6,196 bases of DNA from assembly GCA_023135505.1 (NCBI GenBank), contig JAGLTA010000031.1, positions 1-6,196 on the forward strand, in the 5' to 3' direction. The notes below the pieces were generated by a model. The model was not told the origin of the DNA. It searched no databases and was given only the letters and a program-made list of their open reading frames with translations. This DNA is from Candidatus Parcubacteria bacterium. Its GTDB lineage: Bacteria; Patescibacteriota; Patescibacteriia; JAACEG01. The translations under genes and the position numbers were made by a program. Of the stretch, positions 1-6,080 are shown piece by piece (position 1 is the first letter of the stretch; each line of letters begins with the position of its first letter).

Positions 1-2202
1 AGCAAATGGCCGAGTTGGCAGGAAGAGTTGAGCGAAAAGCTCGGAACAGCGGTATCAATAGATCCGATCAACCGATTTTCAGGCGACTGCGATCTGGCAG
101 GATACGATTCTAAAACCTGCTGGAACGAAACCGTTAAGGATTTCCAGTGCCCGAACGACTCCTATCTTTATCAATACAGCTCTCTCGGAGTATGCAGCCT
201 GCATTGCGACAGCGAAACCCCTTCTAATTCAACATTCTGCGCCCAGAATTCAGACTGCCCTGACGCTGCTCTAGGAGAGTATTGCATAAAATCCAGCGCT
301 GCCGCAGGCATCTCGCTCAGGCTTGAATCTGAAGCGGATCCGATGACTTACTCTTTTAATATGGCAAGCCTCGGACCTGATCCTGCCTGCGCAAGCTCTG
401 AAATATATGGAACTCTGGCGCTTCAGAACATAACTTGTTGCGAGCCGATGAACTGCGCCTCGCTCGGCTATTCTTGCGGAACATACACTAACAGTTGCAA
501 CCAGAGCGTTAATTGCGGAAACTGCACCCCGCCGGAGCAGTGCATAAACGGCAGTTGCTGCGTTAGAAACTGCGCTGGCAAAGAGTGCGGAGACGACGGC
601 TGCGGCAGCTCCTGCGGAGTCTGTGATCCTGGATATTCCTGCGGCAGCAGTTTTACCTGCGTTCCAAGCTGTACTGACGGCTGCACGATTAAAGGCGAAA
701 CAATATGCTCGGGAACTTTTTCAGCAGACGGCAGGCAGCAGATTAACTATTGCGGATATTACGACACAGATCCCTGCCTGGAATGGCCGCCAAATCCAGA
801 AGACTGCCCTTGGCCTTACGGGTGCGAAGGCAATATCTGCGTTTGCGTTGATATTGACGGCGACGGATTTACCAACTATCTTTGCGGCGGGGACGACTGC
901 GACGATACTGATTTGAATGTCAATCCAGATGCGGAGGAGATCTGCGGAAACGGGATTGACGATGACTGCGATGGGCTGATAGATAATGGCAATACTGACA
1001 TCGACGGCGACGGCTATATTGACGCAAATTGCGTCGGCGGGGATGACTGCAACGATAATGATCCGAATATTAACCCAGACGCAGAGGAGATTTGCGACGG
1101 GATTGACAACGACTGCGACGGGCTCACGGATAATGTAGATATGGACGATGACGGCTATATTGACATAAATTGCGGCGGAAACGACTGCGACGACCGCCCC
1201 AATGGCGCGGACGGTATTTCAGGCACACTAGATGACGGCGCAAACATTAACCCCGGTCAGCCGGATGACTGCACACAATATGACGGAATTGACAATGACT
1301 GCGACGGATCAATTGACGAGCATGCCGATACTACCGAAGTATTATCCAACACTGATTTTGAAACGATAGATCCGGTTTCAGGTTTTCCTGTTAGTTGGTC
1401 TGGAGGCGGACAGATTTGGGCTGATGTCAGCGTTGTTAATACGGACGCGCATTCAGGAACCAACAGCCTTTTACTTCAACAGAATCCAAATCTGGTTTAT
1501 CCAGGAACATGCAGCCAGGATTTATGTGAAAGTACCGGAGTTTATGCCGCCAATGACCGTTATCGTCATAGTGGTAGGTGTACTTGGCTTGCCGGAACCA
1601 GCCAATGCGATTTTGATGATAGCTTAATGTGCGATTGGGACGGTGGACAATGTATATATAACGAAGGGGAACATTTTGATTTTTTTGCGTATGCCAATAG
1701 GACAATGTTCCTAACTTTTCAATATAATGTGTCTAATTTAGCATGGGAAGTAGGTAAAATGTATATTACAAGATTTTATTACAAAGGGCATAGCAGCGGA
1801 AGCTTTAAGCCTATGATGACTTATTCTTTAGGTCATAATGCATATTGCAACGAGATCGCTTCTAATTGGGGAAGCGTAAATTGCGCGGCAGGAGCCTTGA
1901 ATGACGGAAGCGGCATACCTACCTGCGTTGATGAGCCGACTCATTGCTGCTGGAGCCATCCTTTTCAAACCAGATGCTATGAGTATTTGCCAATGGGAAC
2001 TGTTTCTGCCGGAGATTATCCGATTTGGCTGGAATACAGCAATACTTTTGTTTACACAGACGAAATGAATTCTCATTTAGATACCATTGGAAATTTGCGC
2101 AATGTGATCGGCGCCTCAATGGGCTACAATTCCACAGACGCGTTAGGCACTGATTTATATATTGATGATTTTCAAATATTAGAATGCAACAACAGACATT
2201 AA
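1..2202 (+). CDS. Large Cys-rich secreted surface protein with MopE-type metal-binding repeats (5' partial)
   Basis: The frame is open from the first base, so the start and any signal peptide lie upstream; a TTG at 28 is in frame but is not a convincing start. The visible 733 residues are modular. Residues 1-145 contain DPINR and a GYD..TCWNE motif that I recall from Patescibacteria surface proteins. Residues 146-283 are cysteine-rich, including a CGDDGCGSSCGVC segment, and are probably disulfide-bonded outside the cell. Residues 284-440 hold three Asp/Cys repeats of the MopE putative metal-binding type (DGDG, DDCDD, INPDAEEICDGIDNDCDG). Residues 447-733 start with N-x-x-FE and a G-x-P-x-x-W-like segment and end with YIDDFQI, which resembles carbohydrate-binding jelly-roll modules of the CBM4/9 type, with Cys-containing insertions. 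Adhesion or glycan binding is inference. The next gene starts one base after the TAA, suggesting co-transcription. Extracellular location and metal-binding repeats are well supported; the ligand is unknown. Confidence 0.85.
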   Translation, partial: SKWPSWQEELSEKLGTAVSIDPINRFSGDCDLAGYDSKTCWNETVKDFQCPNDSYLYQYSSLGVCSLHCDSETPSNSTFCAQNSDCPDAALGEYCIKSSAAAGISLRLESEADPMTYSFNMASLGPDPACASSEIYGTLALQNITCCEPMNCASLGYSCGTYTNSCNQSVNCGNCTPPEQCINGSCCVRNCAGKECGDDGCGSSCGVCDPGYSCGSSFTCVPSCTDGCTIKGETICSGTFSADGRQQINYCGYYDTDPCLEWPPNPEDCPWPYGCEGNICVCVDIDGDGFTNYLCGGDDCDDTDLNVNPDAEEICGNGIDDDCDGLIDNGNTDIDGDGYIDANCVGGDDCNDNDPNINPDAEEICDGIDNDCDGLTDNVDMDDDGYIDINCGGNDCDDRPNGADGISGTLDDGANINPGQPDDCTQYDGIDNDCDGSIDEHADTTEVLSNTDFETIDPVSGFPVSWSGGGQIWADVSVVNTDAHSGTNSLLLQQNPNLVYPGTCSQDLCESTGVYAANDRYRHSGRCTWLAGTSQCDFDDSLMCDWDGGQCIYNEGEHFDFFAYANRTMFLTFQYNVSNLAWEVGKMYITRFYYKGHSSGSFKPMMTYSLGHNAYCNEIASNWGSVNCAAGALNDGSGIPTCVDEPTHCCWSHPFQTRCYEYLPMGTVSAGDYPIWLEYSNTFVYTDEMNSHLDTIGNLRNVIGASMGYNSTDALGTDLYIDDFQILECNNRH
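850..1320 (+). repeat. Three tandem MopE-like metal-binding repeats (coding)
   Basis: Three units start at about 850, 997 and 1138 within the first gene. Each opens with a DxDGDG/DxDDDG calcium-loop-like motif, continues through a GGxDC(D/N)D segment and closes with DGIDNDCDG or a close variant. Units 1 and 2 are also alike at DNA level, for example around the INPDAEEIC and VNPDAEEIC codons, which suggests internal duplication. Unit 3 is longer because extra Gly/Asp-rich residues (about 1198-1275) separate the DCDD and DGIDNDCDG motifs. The family is named after the copper-binding protein MopE, but most members have no demonstrated metal, so calcium or copper binding here is inferred. Confidence 0.8.
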
Positions 2203-2203
2203 T

Positions 2204-2759
2204 ATGTTTAATGAAAATAGCGATAATAATGAATATCAAGACCAAAGCATAAACTGCAAAAAATATTTATTTGTAGCAGTTTTGATTATTTTTATTATTG
2301 TTGCTGTTTTAGTGTTTGCCGTTAAATACTATAACAATCAGACAAATCAGACGGCTGATTCAGGCAGCCAAGAAGAAAATTCAAGCCAAAAAGAATTTGC
2401 GCCAGATAATAATTCTGTTGATTTGAATAATAATAGCAGGGCTGATAAAAATTTAAATAAAAACAATGAATTAAATAATAATAAATCAGCAGAAGAAGAG
2501 TGCCTTGGCGGTTTATGCGCAGGCACGGGGACCTATGGTGATGGATCAAGACAGAGAAGGTCTATATGATTTTGAAGAAAAGAAAATCGGCACCGACCCT
2601 AATAATCATGATACGGATAATGACGGACTTGATGATTATTATGAAGTAAGGATTTATAGGACGGATCCTCTGAATCCGGACACTGACAACGACGGCTATT
2701 CTGACGGCGAAGAAGTTAGAAGCGGCTACAACCCGAACGGGGAAGGGGTGTTGAAATAA
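2204..2759 (+). pseudogene. Membrane-anchored TSP3 (calcium-binding) repeat protein, interrupted by a frameshift
   Basis: Translation from ATG 2204, one base after the preceding stop, gives a short cytosolic N-terminus, one hydrophobic helix at residues 21-40 and a long Asn/Ser/Glu-rich stalk at 42-98. The CLGGLC motif follows at 100-105. This frame then runs into nonsense and stops at TGA 2567-2569. The +1 frame carries the expected continuation: DQDREGLYDFEEKKIGTDP, then two clear TSP3-type calcium loops (DTDNDGLDD and DTDNDGYSDGEE), ending at TAA 2757-2759. Deleting one base, most simply a G from GGGG at 2527-2530, joins the halves into a 184-residue protein. Bacterial TSP3 repeats are rigid calcium-loaded extracellular rods, so the intact protein would probably be a surface stalk made with its upstream neighbour. 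The break could be a real mutation, an assembly error or programmed +1 frameshifting; the second half alone could at most start at ATG 2535 or 2541. Confidence 0.75.
2546..2740 (+). repeat. TSP3-type DxDxDG calcium-binding repeats (coding)
   Basis: In the downstream (+1) frame of the broken gene there are three Asp-rich loops: a degenerate DQDREGL, then DTDNDGL and DTDNDGY, each followed by an acidic helix-like segment (DFEEKKIGTDP, DDYYEVRIYRTDP, DGEEVRSGYNP). The period is about 23 residues, typical of bacterial thrombospondin type 3 repeats. The first loop has Arg-Glu where Asn/Gly-Asp-Gly is usual, so it may bind calcium poorly. Confidence 0.8.
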
Positions 2760-2764
2760 AGCCA

Positions 2765-2792
2765 TTGATTTATTTTTATTAAAAATTATAAT
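2765..2792 (+). promoter_or_regulatory. Candidate sigma70-type promoter for holB
   Basis: A perfect TATAAT at 2787-2792 is preceded by TTGATT at 2765-2770 (4 of 6 matches to TTGACA) with a 16-base spacer. Transcription would start near 2799, giving a leader of about 40 bases before the holB ATG. It sits just after the stop of the surface-protein pair, where a new transcription unit would be expected. The spacer is very AT-rich, so a chance match is possible. Confidence 0.4.
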
Positions 2793-2840
2793 ATAGGATA
2801 CAGGCAGATTTAGATTTTTTTGATTTTAAATTTTTAATTG

Positions 2841-3842
2841 ATGAAAAGCGATATTTTTAGACAAATTATAGGGCATAAGAGCATTTTGAATTTTTTGCGC
2901 CAAAGCATTATTGCTGATAAAATATCGCATTGCTATGTTTTTGCTGGATTAGAATCGGTCGGTAAAAAAACAGCTGCCAAGCATTTTATCCAATCGGTTG
3001 TATGTGAAAAAGGAAATCAGGCGCCTTGCGACAACTGTGTTAATTGCCGAAATTTTGTTAAAAATATTTATCCTGATTTTTATCAGATTGATCTGCTGGA
3101 AGGCAAGAAAAATATAAGCATTGAACAGATTCGGAGCGTAATCGGCGAATTTGAACAGAGTTCGTTCGCGGGCGGCTATAAAATAGCGTTAATAAATAAC
3201 GCTCATTTGCTAAGCCTGTCAGCGTCTAACGCGCTTTTAAAAACCTTGGAAGAACCGAGCGGAAAGTCGCTGATAATTTTAATAACTGAATATTTAACCA
3301 AGTTGCCAGCCACTATCAAGTCCAGATCGCAGATAGTTAATTTTAATTTAGTCGGCGAAGAGGATATTTTAGAGTCATTTTTGAAAAGCGGAATAGATAA
3401 AGATTTAGCGAGCGAGGTTGCCGCAATATCTCAAGGCAGACCGGGCGCGGCAATTGAATATATTAAAAATCGCAAATTATTAAATAGCCATAAACAGGCA
3501 GTTAATGAATTATTAGATCTGTTTAATTGTTCCGTGAATGAAAGATTCGCTTATTTTGAAAAAAAATTCGCGATGAAAAAAACTTTTCAGGAAAAAATAT
3601 TTTTAGCGGAAGAAATTTTAGACAGATTGCTGTTTTTATCAAGAGACCTGCTTCTTGCGGGGAGTTGCGTGCTGTCTTGCGTAAGTTATGGTTTTGTTAT
3701 GGATAAGATCAAGGAACTTGGCAAAGAGTATTCACAGTTGAAATTCATTAAATTTATTGATTGTATTAATAAAGCAAAAAATTATTTGCGCTCTAACGCT
3801 AATCCGCTGCTGGTGGTGGAAAATTTAGTTTTAAGCATGTAA
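2841..3842 (+). CDS. holB: DNA polymerase III subunit delta' (clamp-loader AAA+ protein)
   Basis: The 333-residue product has the usual length and layout of the bacterial delta' clamp-loader subunit, which works with tau/gamma and delta to load the sliding clamp. An N-terminal GHKSILNFL segment leads to a P-loop-like GLESVGKKT at 36-44. Four cysteines at 55, 63, 66 and 69 form the zinc module typical of clamp-loader AAA+ domains. A Walker-B-like LINNAHLL at 117-124 is followed by SASNALLKTLEEP at 127-139, the most diagnostic stretch of the family. The SRC motif reads SRS at 161-163. The P-loop has Lys where Ser/Thr follows GK, and the Walker B acidic residues are replaced by Asn, so ATP hydrolysis is doubtful; E. 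coli delta' also lacks it. ATG 2841 is preferred over the in-frame TTG directly before it. The gene ends in adjacent TAA TAG stops. Confidence 0.92.
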   Translation: MKSDIFRQIIGHKSILNFLRQSIIADKISHCYVFAGLESVGKKTAAKHFIQSVVCEKGNQAPCDNCVNCRNFVKNIYPDFYQIDLLEGKKNISIEQIRSVIGEFEQSSFAGGYKIALINNAHLLSLSASNALLKTLEEPSGKSLIILITEYLTKLPATIKSRSQIVNFNLVGEEDILESFLKSGIDKDLASEVAAISQGRPGAAIEYIKNRKLLNSHKQAVNELLDLFNCSVNERFAYFEKKFAMKKTFQEKIFLAEEILDRLLFLSRDLLLAGSCVLSCVSYGFVMDKIKELGKEYSQLKFIKFIDCINKAKNYLRSNANPLLVVENLVLSM

Positions 3843-3870
3843 TAGGGCAAATTCTAAATTTAATGAATAA

Positions 3871-3891
3871 CCCCGCAGCAAGCTGGCGGGG
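3871..3891. repeat. GC-rich palindromic hairpin between holB and the propeller lipoprotein gene
   Basis: CCCCGC and GCGGGG form a six-base-pair stem around an inner AGCAAGCTG, in which AGC and GCT can pair further if one G is bulged. The element is almost all GC inside an AT-rich spacer. No T-run follows (the next bases are AATATC), so it is not a standard rho-independent terminator. It could block transcription or protect the holB mRNA 3' end. It also resembles the short dispersed REP-type hairpins found between genes, but copies elsewhere cannot be checked from this window. Confidence 0.6.
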
Positions 3892-3923
3892 AATATCTAC
3901 GATTTAATTATAAAATAAAAAAT

Positions 3924-4991
3924 ATGTTTAAAAAAAGTTTATTGGTTTTTTCGTTGTCTGTTTTAAGTTTAACTCTTTCTGCTTGTTCCATTAATTTTGG
4001 AGGAAGCAAGGCTCCGCCATCTGACGCAGGAGTTTATAAAAGCGCTGACGCAGGAGAAAAATGGGCGCAAATAAAGTTAGTGCCAAGCATTAGCGGGGCG
4101 CCTGGCTCTATCGCTAATATTAGCGCAGTGGATATGGCAATGGATCCGCAGGATAATAAAGCAATCTATCTTGGAACAGAAAGAAGCGGAATTTATTACA
4201 CTTATGACGGCGGAACAAGATGGAGCAAATTAAAAGGATTTCCTAACGGAAAGGTTAATTCCATAGCGGTTGATCCAAACAGCAAATGCGTTATTTACGC
4301 CACTCTTGGAAGATTTATAAAGAAGACAACAGATTGCGGGCGGACTTGGCGCGATATTTTTATTGAAGACGGCGGGGCGGAAATTACTGAAATAGCGATA
4401 GATTCTTATAATACAAATATAATTTATGTCGGAACATCCAAAGGAAAGCTGTATAAAAGTTTTGATCAAGGAAGAAAATGGAGCACACCTTTTAACTCTA
4501 TTTCTGGAAATATAGCGAAAATTTTAATAGATCCTATTGACACTAGGATAATATATTTTGCGACTCTCAAAAAAGGGATTTTTAAATCAACAGACGCGGG
4601 AGTAAATATTAGTGACATTAAAGAAAGCCTTGAGAATTTTAAGGGATATAATAATTATAGAAATCTGATTTTTAATCCGTCAAAACAGAACAGTTTATTT
4701 TTATTATGCAAATACGGTCTGCTGAAAACAGAGGACGGCGGAGAGTCGTGGTCCGCGATTCCGCTTTTGACAGCGCCGAATCAGGCCGATGTGCGCGTTA
4801 TCGCCGTTGATCCCAAAAATGATAAAAATATATTTTATACGACAAAAACGACTTTTTATAAAACTACGAACAGCGGCAGCGACTGGAAGCCGAAAAAACT
4901 TTTTTCAACCAAGACCCCGACGAATTTTTTAATAGATCCGGAAGATTCAAATATTTTATATATGAGTTTTAATTTTCCGCCGCCGAAGTAG
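3924..4991 (+). CDS. Lipoprotein with seven-bladed Asp-box beta-propeller (Ycf48-like)
   Basis: This 355-residue protein begins with a lipoprotein signal peptide: FKK, a hydrophobic core, and lipobox LSAC with Cys21 as the predicted lipidation site. The rest consists of repeats with an Asp-box (S/T-x-D-x-G-x-x-W) at about residues 40, 93, 135, 179, 222, 269 and 314, spaced 42-53 apart. Each is followed after 20-30 residues by an IDPxxxxxIY-like strand. The last such strand has no Asp-box after it, so it would pair with the N-terminal strand to close a seven-bladed propeller. The fifth box (STDAGVNI) lacks the Trp and the seventh has Asn for Asp. The same fold occurs in Ycf48, sortilin and sialidases; no sialidase catalytic set is apparent. 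A binding or assembly role at the cell surface is likely but the partner is unknown. The gene ends in TAG, and no Shine-Dalgarno precedes its ATG. Confidence 0.85.
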   Translation: MFKKSLLVFSLSVLSLTLSACSINFGGSKAPPSDAGVYKSADAGEKWAQIKLVPSISGAPGSIANISAVDMAMDPQDNKAIYLGTERSGIYYTYDGGTRWSKLKGFPNGKVNSIAVDPNSKCVIYATLGRFIKKTTDCGRTWRDIFIEDGGAEITEIAIDSYNTNIIYVGTSKGKLYKSFDQGRKWSTPFNSISGNIAKILIDPIDTRIIYFATLKKGIFKSTDAGVNISDIKESLENFKGYNNYRNLIFNPSKQNSLFLLCKYGLLKTEDGGESWSAIPLLTAPNQADVRVIAVDPKNDKNIFYTTKTTFYKTTNSGSDWKPKKLFSTKTPTNFLIDPEDSNILYMSFNFPPPK

Positions 4992-5034
4992 CAAGAAAAT
5001 TATTAATTATAAATTTTAAATAAACAAAAATTTT

Positions 5035-5589
5035 ATGGCGTTAATTATTGAAGAATATAAAACAGAGCTTGAAAAAGCAATTTCGCACTTAAAAGGCGAA
5101 CTTATAAAAATAAGAACCGGCAGAGCAAATACCGCGTTAGTTGATGATATAATTATTGAGGCATACGAAGTTAAAACTCCATTAGCCCAGCTTGCGAATA
5201 TTACTGTCCCAGAAGTCAGGACAATAATAATTCAGCCATGGGACAAAAGCGTTATTAAAGAGATAGAGAAAGCGATAGCAAATTCAGGGTTGGGAGCGGG
5301 AGTAAAAAACGAAGGAAGCATTTTGCGGATAGTTTTGCCGCAGTTAACAGAAGAGGACAGAAAAAAGACCGTAAAGATTTTAAGTGAAAAATTAGAGCAG
5401 GCGAAAATCGCTTTGCGGCAAGTTCGCGATGAAATCAAAGATAAGATTAAAAATATGGAAGGCCAAAAAGAGATTAGCGAGGATGAAAAATTTCGCTTAA
5501 TAGAGGAATTGGATTTAATTATAAAAGAGAGAAATAAAGAAATTGAAGATATCGGCAAGGCAAAAGAGGAGGAACTAATGACGGTTTAA
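5035..5589 (+). CDS. frr: Ribosome recycling factor
   Basis: The 184-residue product matches ribosome recycling factor along its full length (E. coli RRF is 185). With EF-G it splits post-termination ribosomes and frees mRNA and tRNA in the cytosol. Recognisable stretches are KIRTGRAN at 25-32, the TPLAQLANITV domain II segment at 48-58, IIIQPWDKS at 64-72, NEGSILRIVLPQLTEEDRKK at 92-111, and the long C-terminal helix containing ALRQVRDEIKDKIK at 126-139. Arg131 aligns with the essential Arg132 of E. coli RRF; the following Arg of the usual RR pair is Asp here. Residues 1-28 and 103-184 form the three-helix bundle, and 29-102 the beta domain. The usual neighbours tsf and pyrH are not next to it. 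The ATG follows an AT-rich leader without a Shine-Dalgarno sequence. Confidence 0.97.
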   Translation: MALIIEEYKTELEKAISHLKGELIKIRTGRANTALVDDIIIEAYEVKTPLAQLANITVPEVRTIIIQPWDKSVIKEIEKAIANSGLGAGVKNEGSILRIVLPQLTEEDRKKTVKILSEKLEQAKIALRQVRDEIKDKIKNMEGQKEISEDEKFRLIEELDLIIKERNKEIEDIGKAKEEELMTV

Positions 5590-5639
5590 TGAATTTTTTT
5601 ATATCGCATTTTAAAATAAGTAATTTTTAGTATTTTAAT

Positions 5640-6068
5640 ATGGATTTATTGCGCGATGGAAATTATAGAGCGGTAAAATTCGGCGGCTATATGCTGTGCG
5701 CAGTTATCGCCTTGGGGATTTATAATTTTTTTGTTAAAATTTTTTTAGACCCATGCTGCCAAGAGCATACCGTAGGAGAATTTTTATTTAGGATCAGTAA
5801 TTTTTTTTCTTATTTTATTGCTGTGGGAATATTAATTCTTATAATTTTTATTTTTTTAAAATTTGTTTTTTATAAAATTAAGCCAAAAACGGAAGTATCT
5901 TGGAAGGACGAAAAAGAGTCTGTCTTAAACGCTACTTTTGTGATAATTTTAATAATAAATTTTTGTTTTTTATTGGCGGCGCAGCTCCCGAAATTTTTAA
6001 TCGGATGCACAAGCTGCGACGCCACGCCGATAGAGGAAGATGTGAGGAGGTATCTGCCTCATGAATAA
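5640..6068 (+). CDS. Hypothetical three-helix membrane protein with paired cysteines
   Basis: I do not recognise this 142-residue protein. It has three hydrophobic helices at about residues 14-36, 54-78 and 96-118. Basic residues before helix 1 (R5, R10, K13) and the lysine-rich loop at 79-92 suggest the N-terminus and second loop face the cytosol. The first loop (37-53, containing DPCCQE) and the C-terminal tail (119-142, containing GCTSC) would then face outward, so the CC pair at 39-40 and the CxxC at 123-126 lie on the same side and could form disulfides. Its ATG lies 50 bases after the frr stop, and the next gene begins 12 bases after its TAA, so it may be co-transcribed with that gene. 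Codon use and AT-richness match the neighbours, and the uninterrupted frame with a coherent membrane pattern supports a real gene. Confidence 0.75.
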   Translation: MDLLRDGNYRAVKFGGYMLCAVIALGIYNFFVKIFLDPCCQEHTVGEFLFRISNFFSYFIAVGILILIIFIFLKFVFYKIKPKTEVSWKDEKESVLNATFVIILIINFCFLLAAQLPKFLIGCTSCDATPIEEDVRRYLPHE

Positions 6069-6080
6069 TAATTTTATTTT

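Noticed and set aside
28..30. TTG as the true start of the first gene
   Set aside because: The frame is open to base 1 and upstream codons (such as WPSW) continue the protein pattern; a secreted protein would also need a signal sequence, which is absent after this TTG.
468..686. Minus-strand open frame opposite the Cys-rich region
   Set aside because: It is low-complexity Gln/Pro/Leu sequence produced by the complement of Cys/Gly codons, with no domain pattern.
850..1320. CRISPR or non-coding tandem repeat
   Set aside because: The repeats keep frame, vary at synonymous positions and match a known protein motif, so they are coding duplications.
2567..2569. TGA read as glycine (SR1/Gracilibacteria code) explaining the interrupted gene
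   Set aside because: Reading through this TGA leads to a TAA shortly after in the same frame and no TSP3 sequence; none of the long genes contains an in-frame TGA, so recoding is not supported.
2505..2759. Independent gene starting at TTG 2505
   Set aside because: Its first residues overlap the anchor protein's coding sequence and look unlike a protein start, with no ribosome site; the TSP3 repeats fit better as the frameshifted end of the gene at 2204.
2754..2780. AAATAAA/TTTATTT hairpin followed by T-rich sequence after the TSP3 gene
   Set aside because: The stem is seven A-T pairs only, overlaps the stop codon and is too weak for a convincing terminator; chance pairing is expected in such AT-rich DNA.
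3909..3914. TATAAA before the propeller lipoprotein gene as a -10 box
   Set aside because: It is only nine bases from the ATG and has no -35 match; it could serve a leaderless transcript but is indistinguishable from background AT content.
5008..5013. TATAAA upstream of frr as a -10 box
   Set aside because: No TTGACA-like element lies 15-19 bases upstream and the region is uniformly AT-rich.
5232..5558. Minus-strand open frame of 108 codons opposite frr
   Set aside because: Ser/Phe/Ile-rich antisense of Lys/Glu codons in a highly conserved gene; not a plausible protein.
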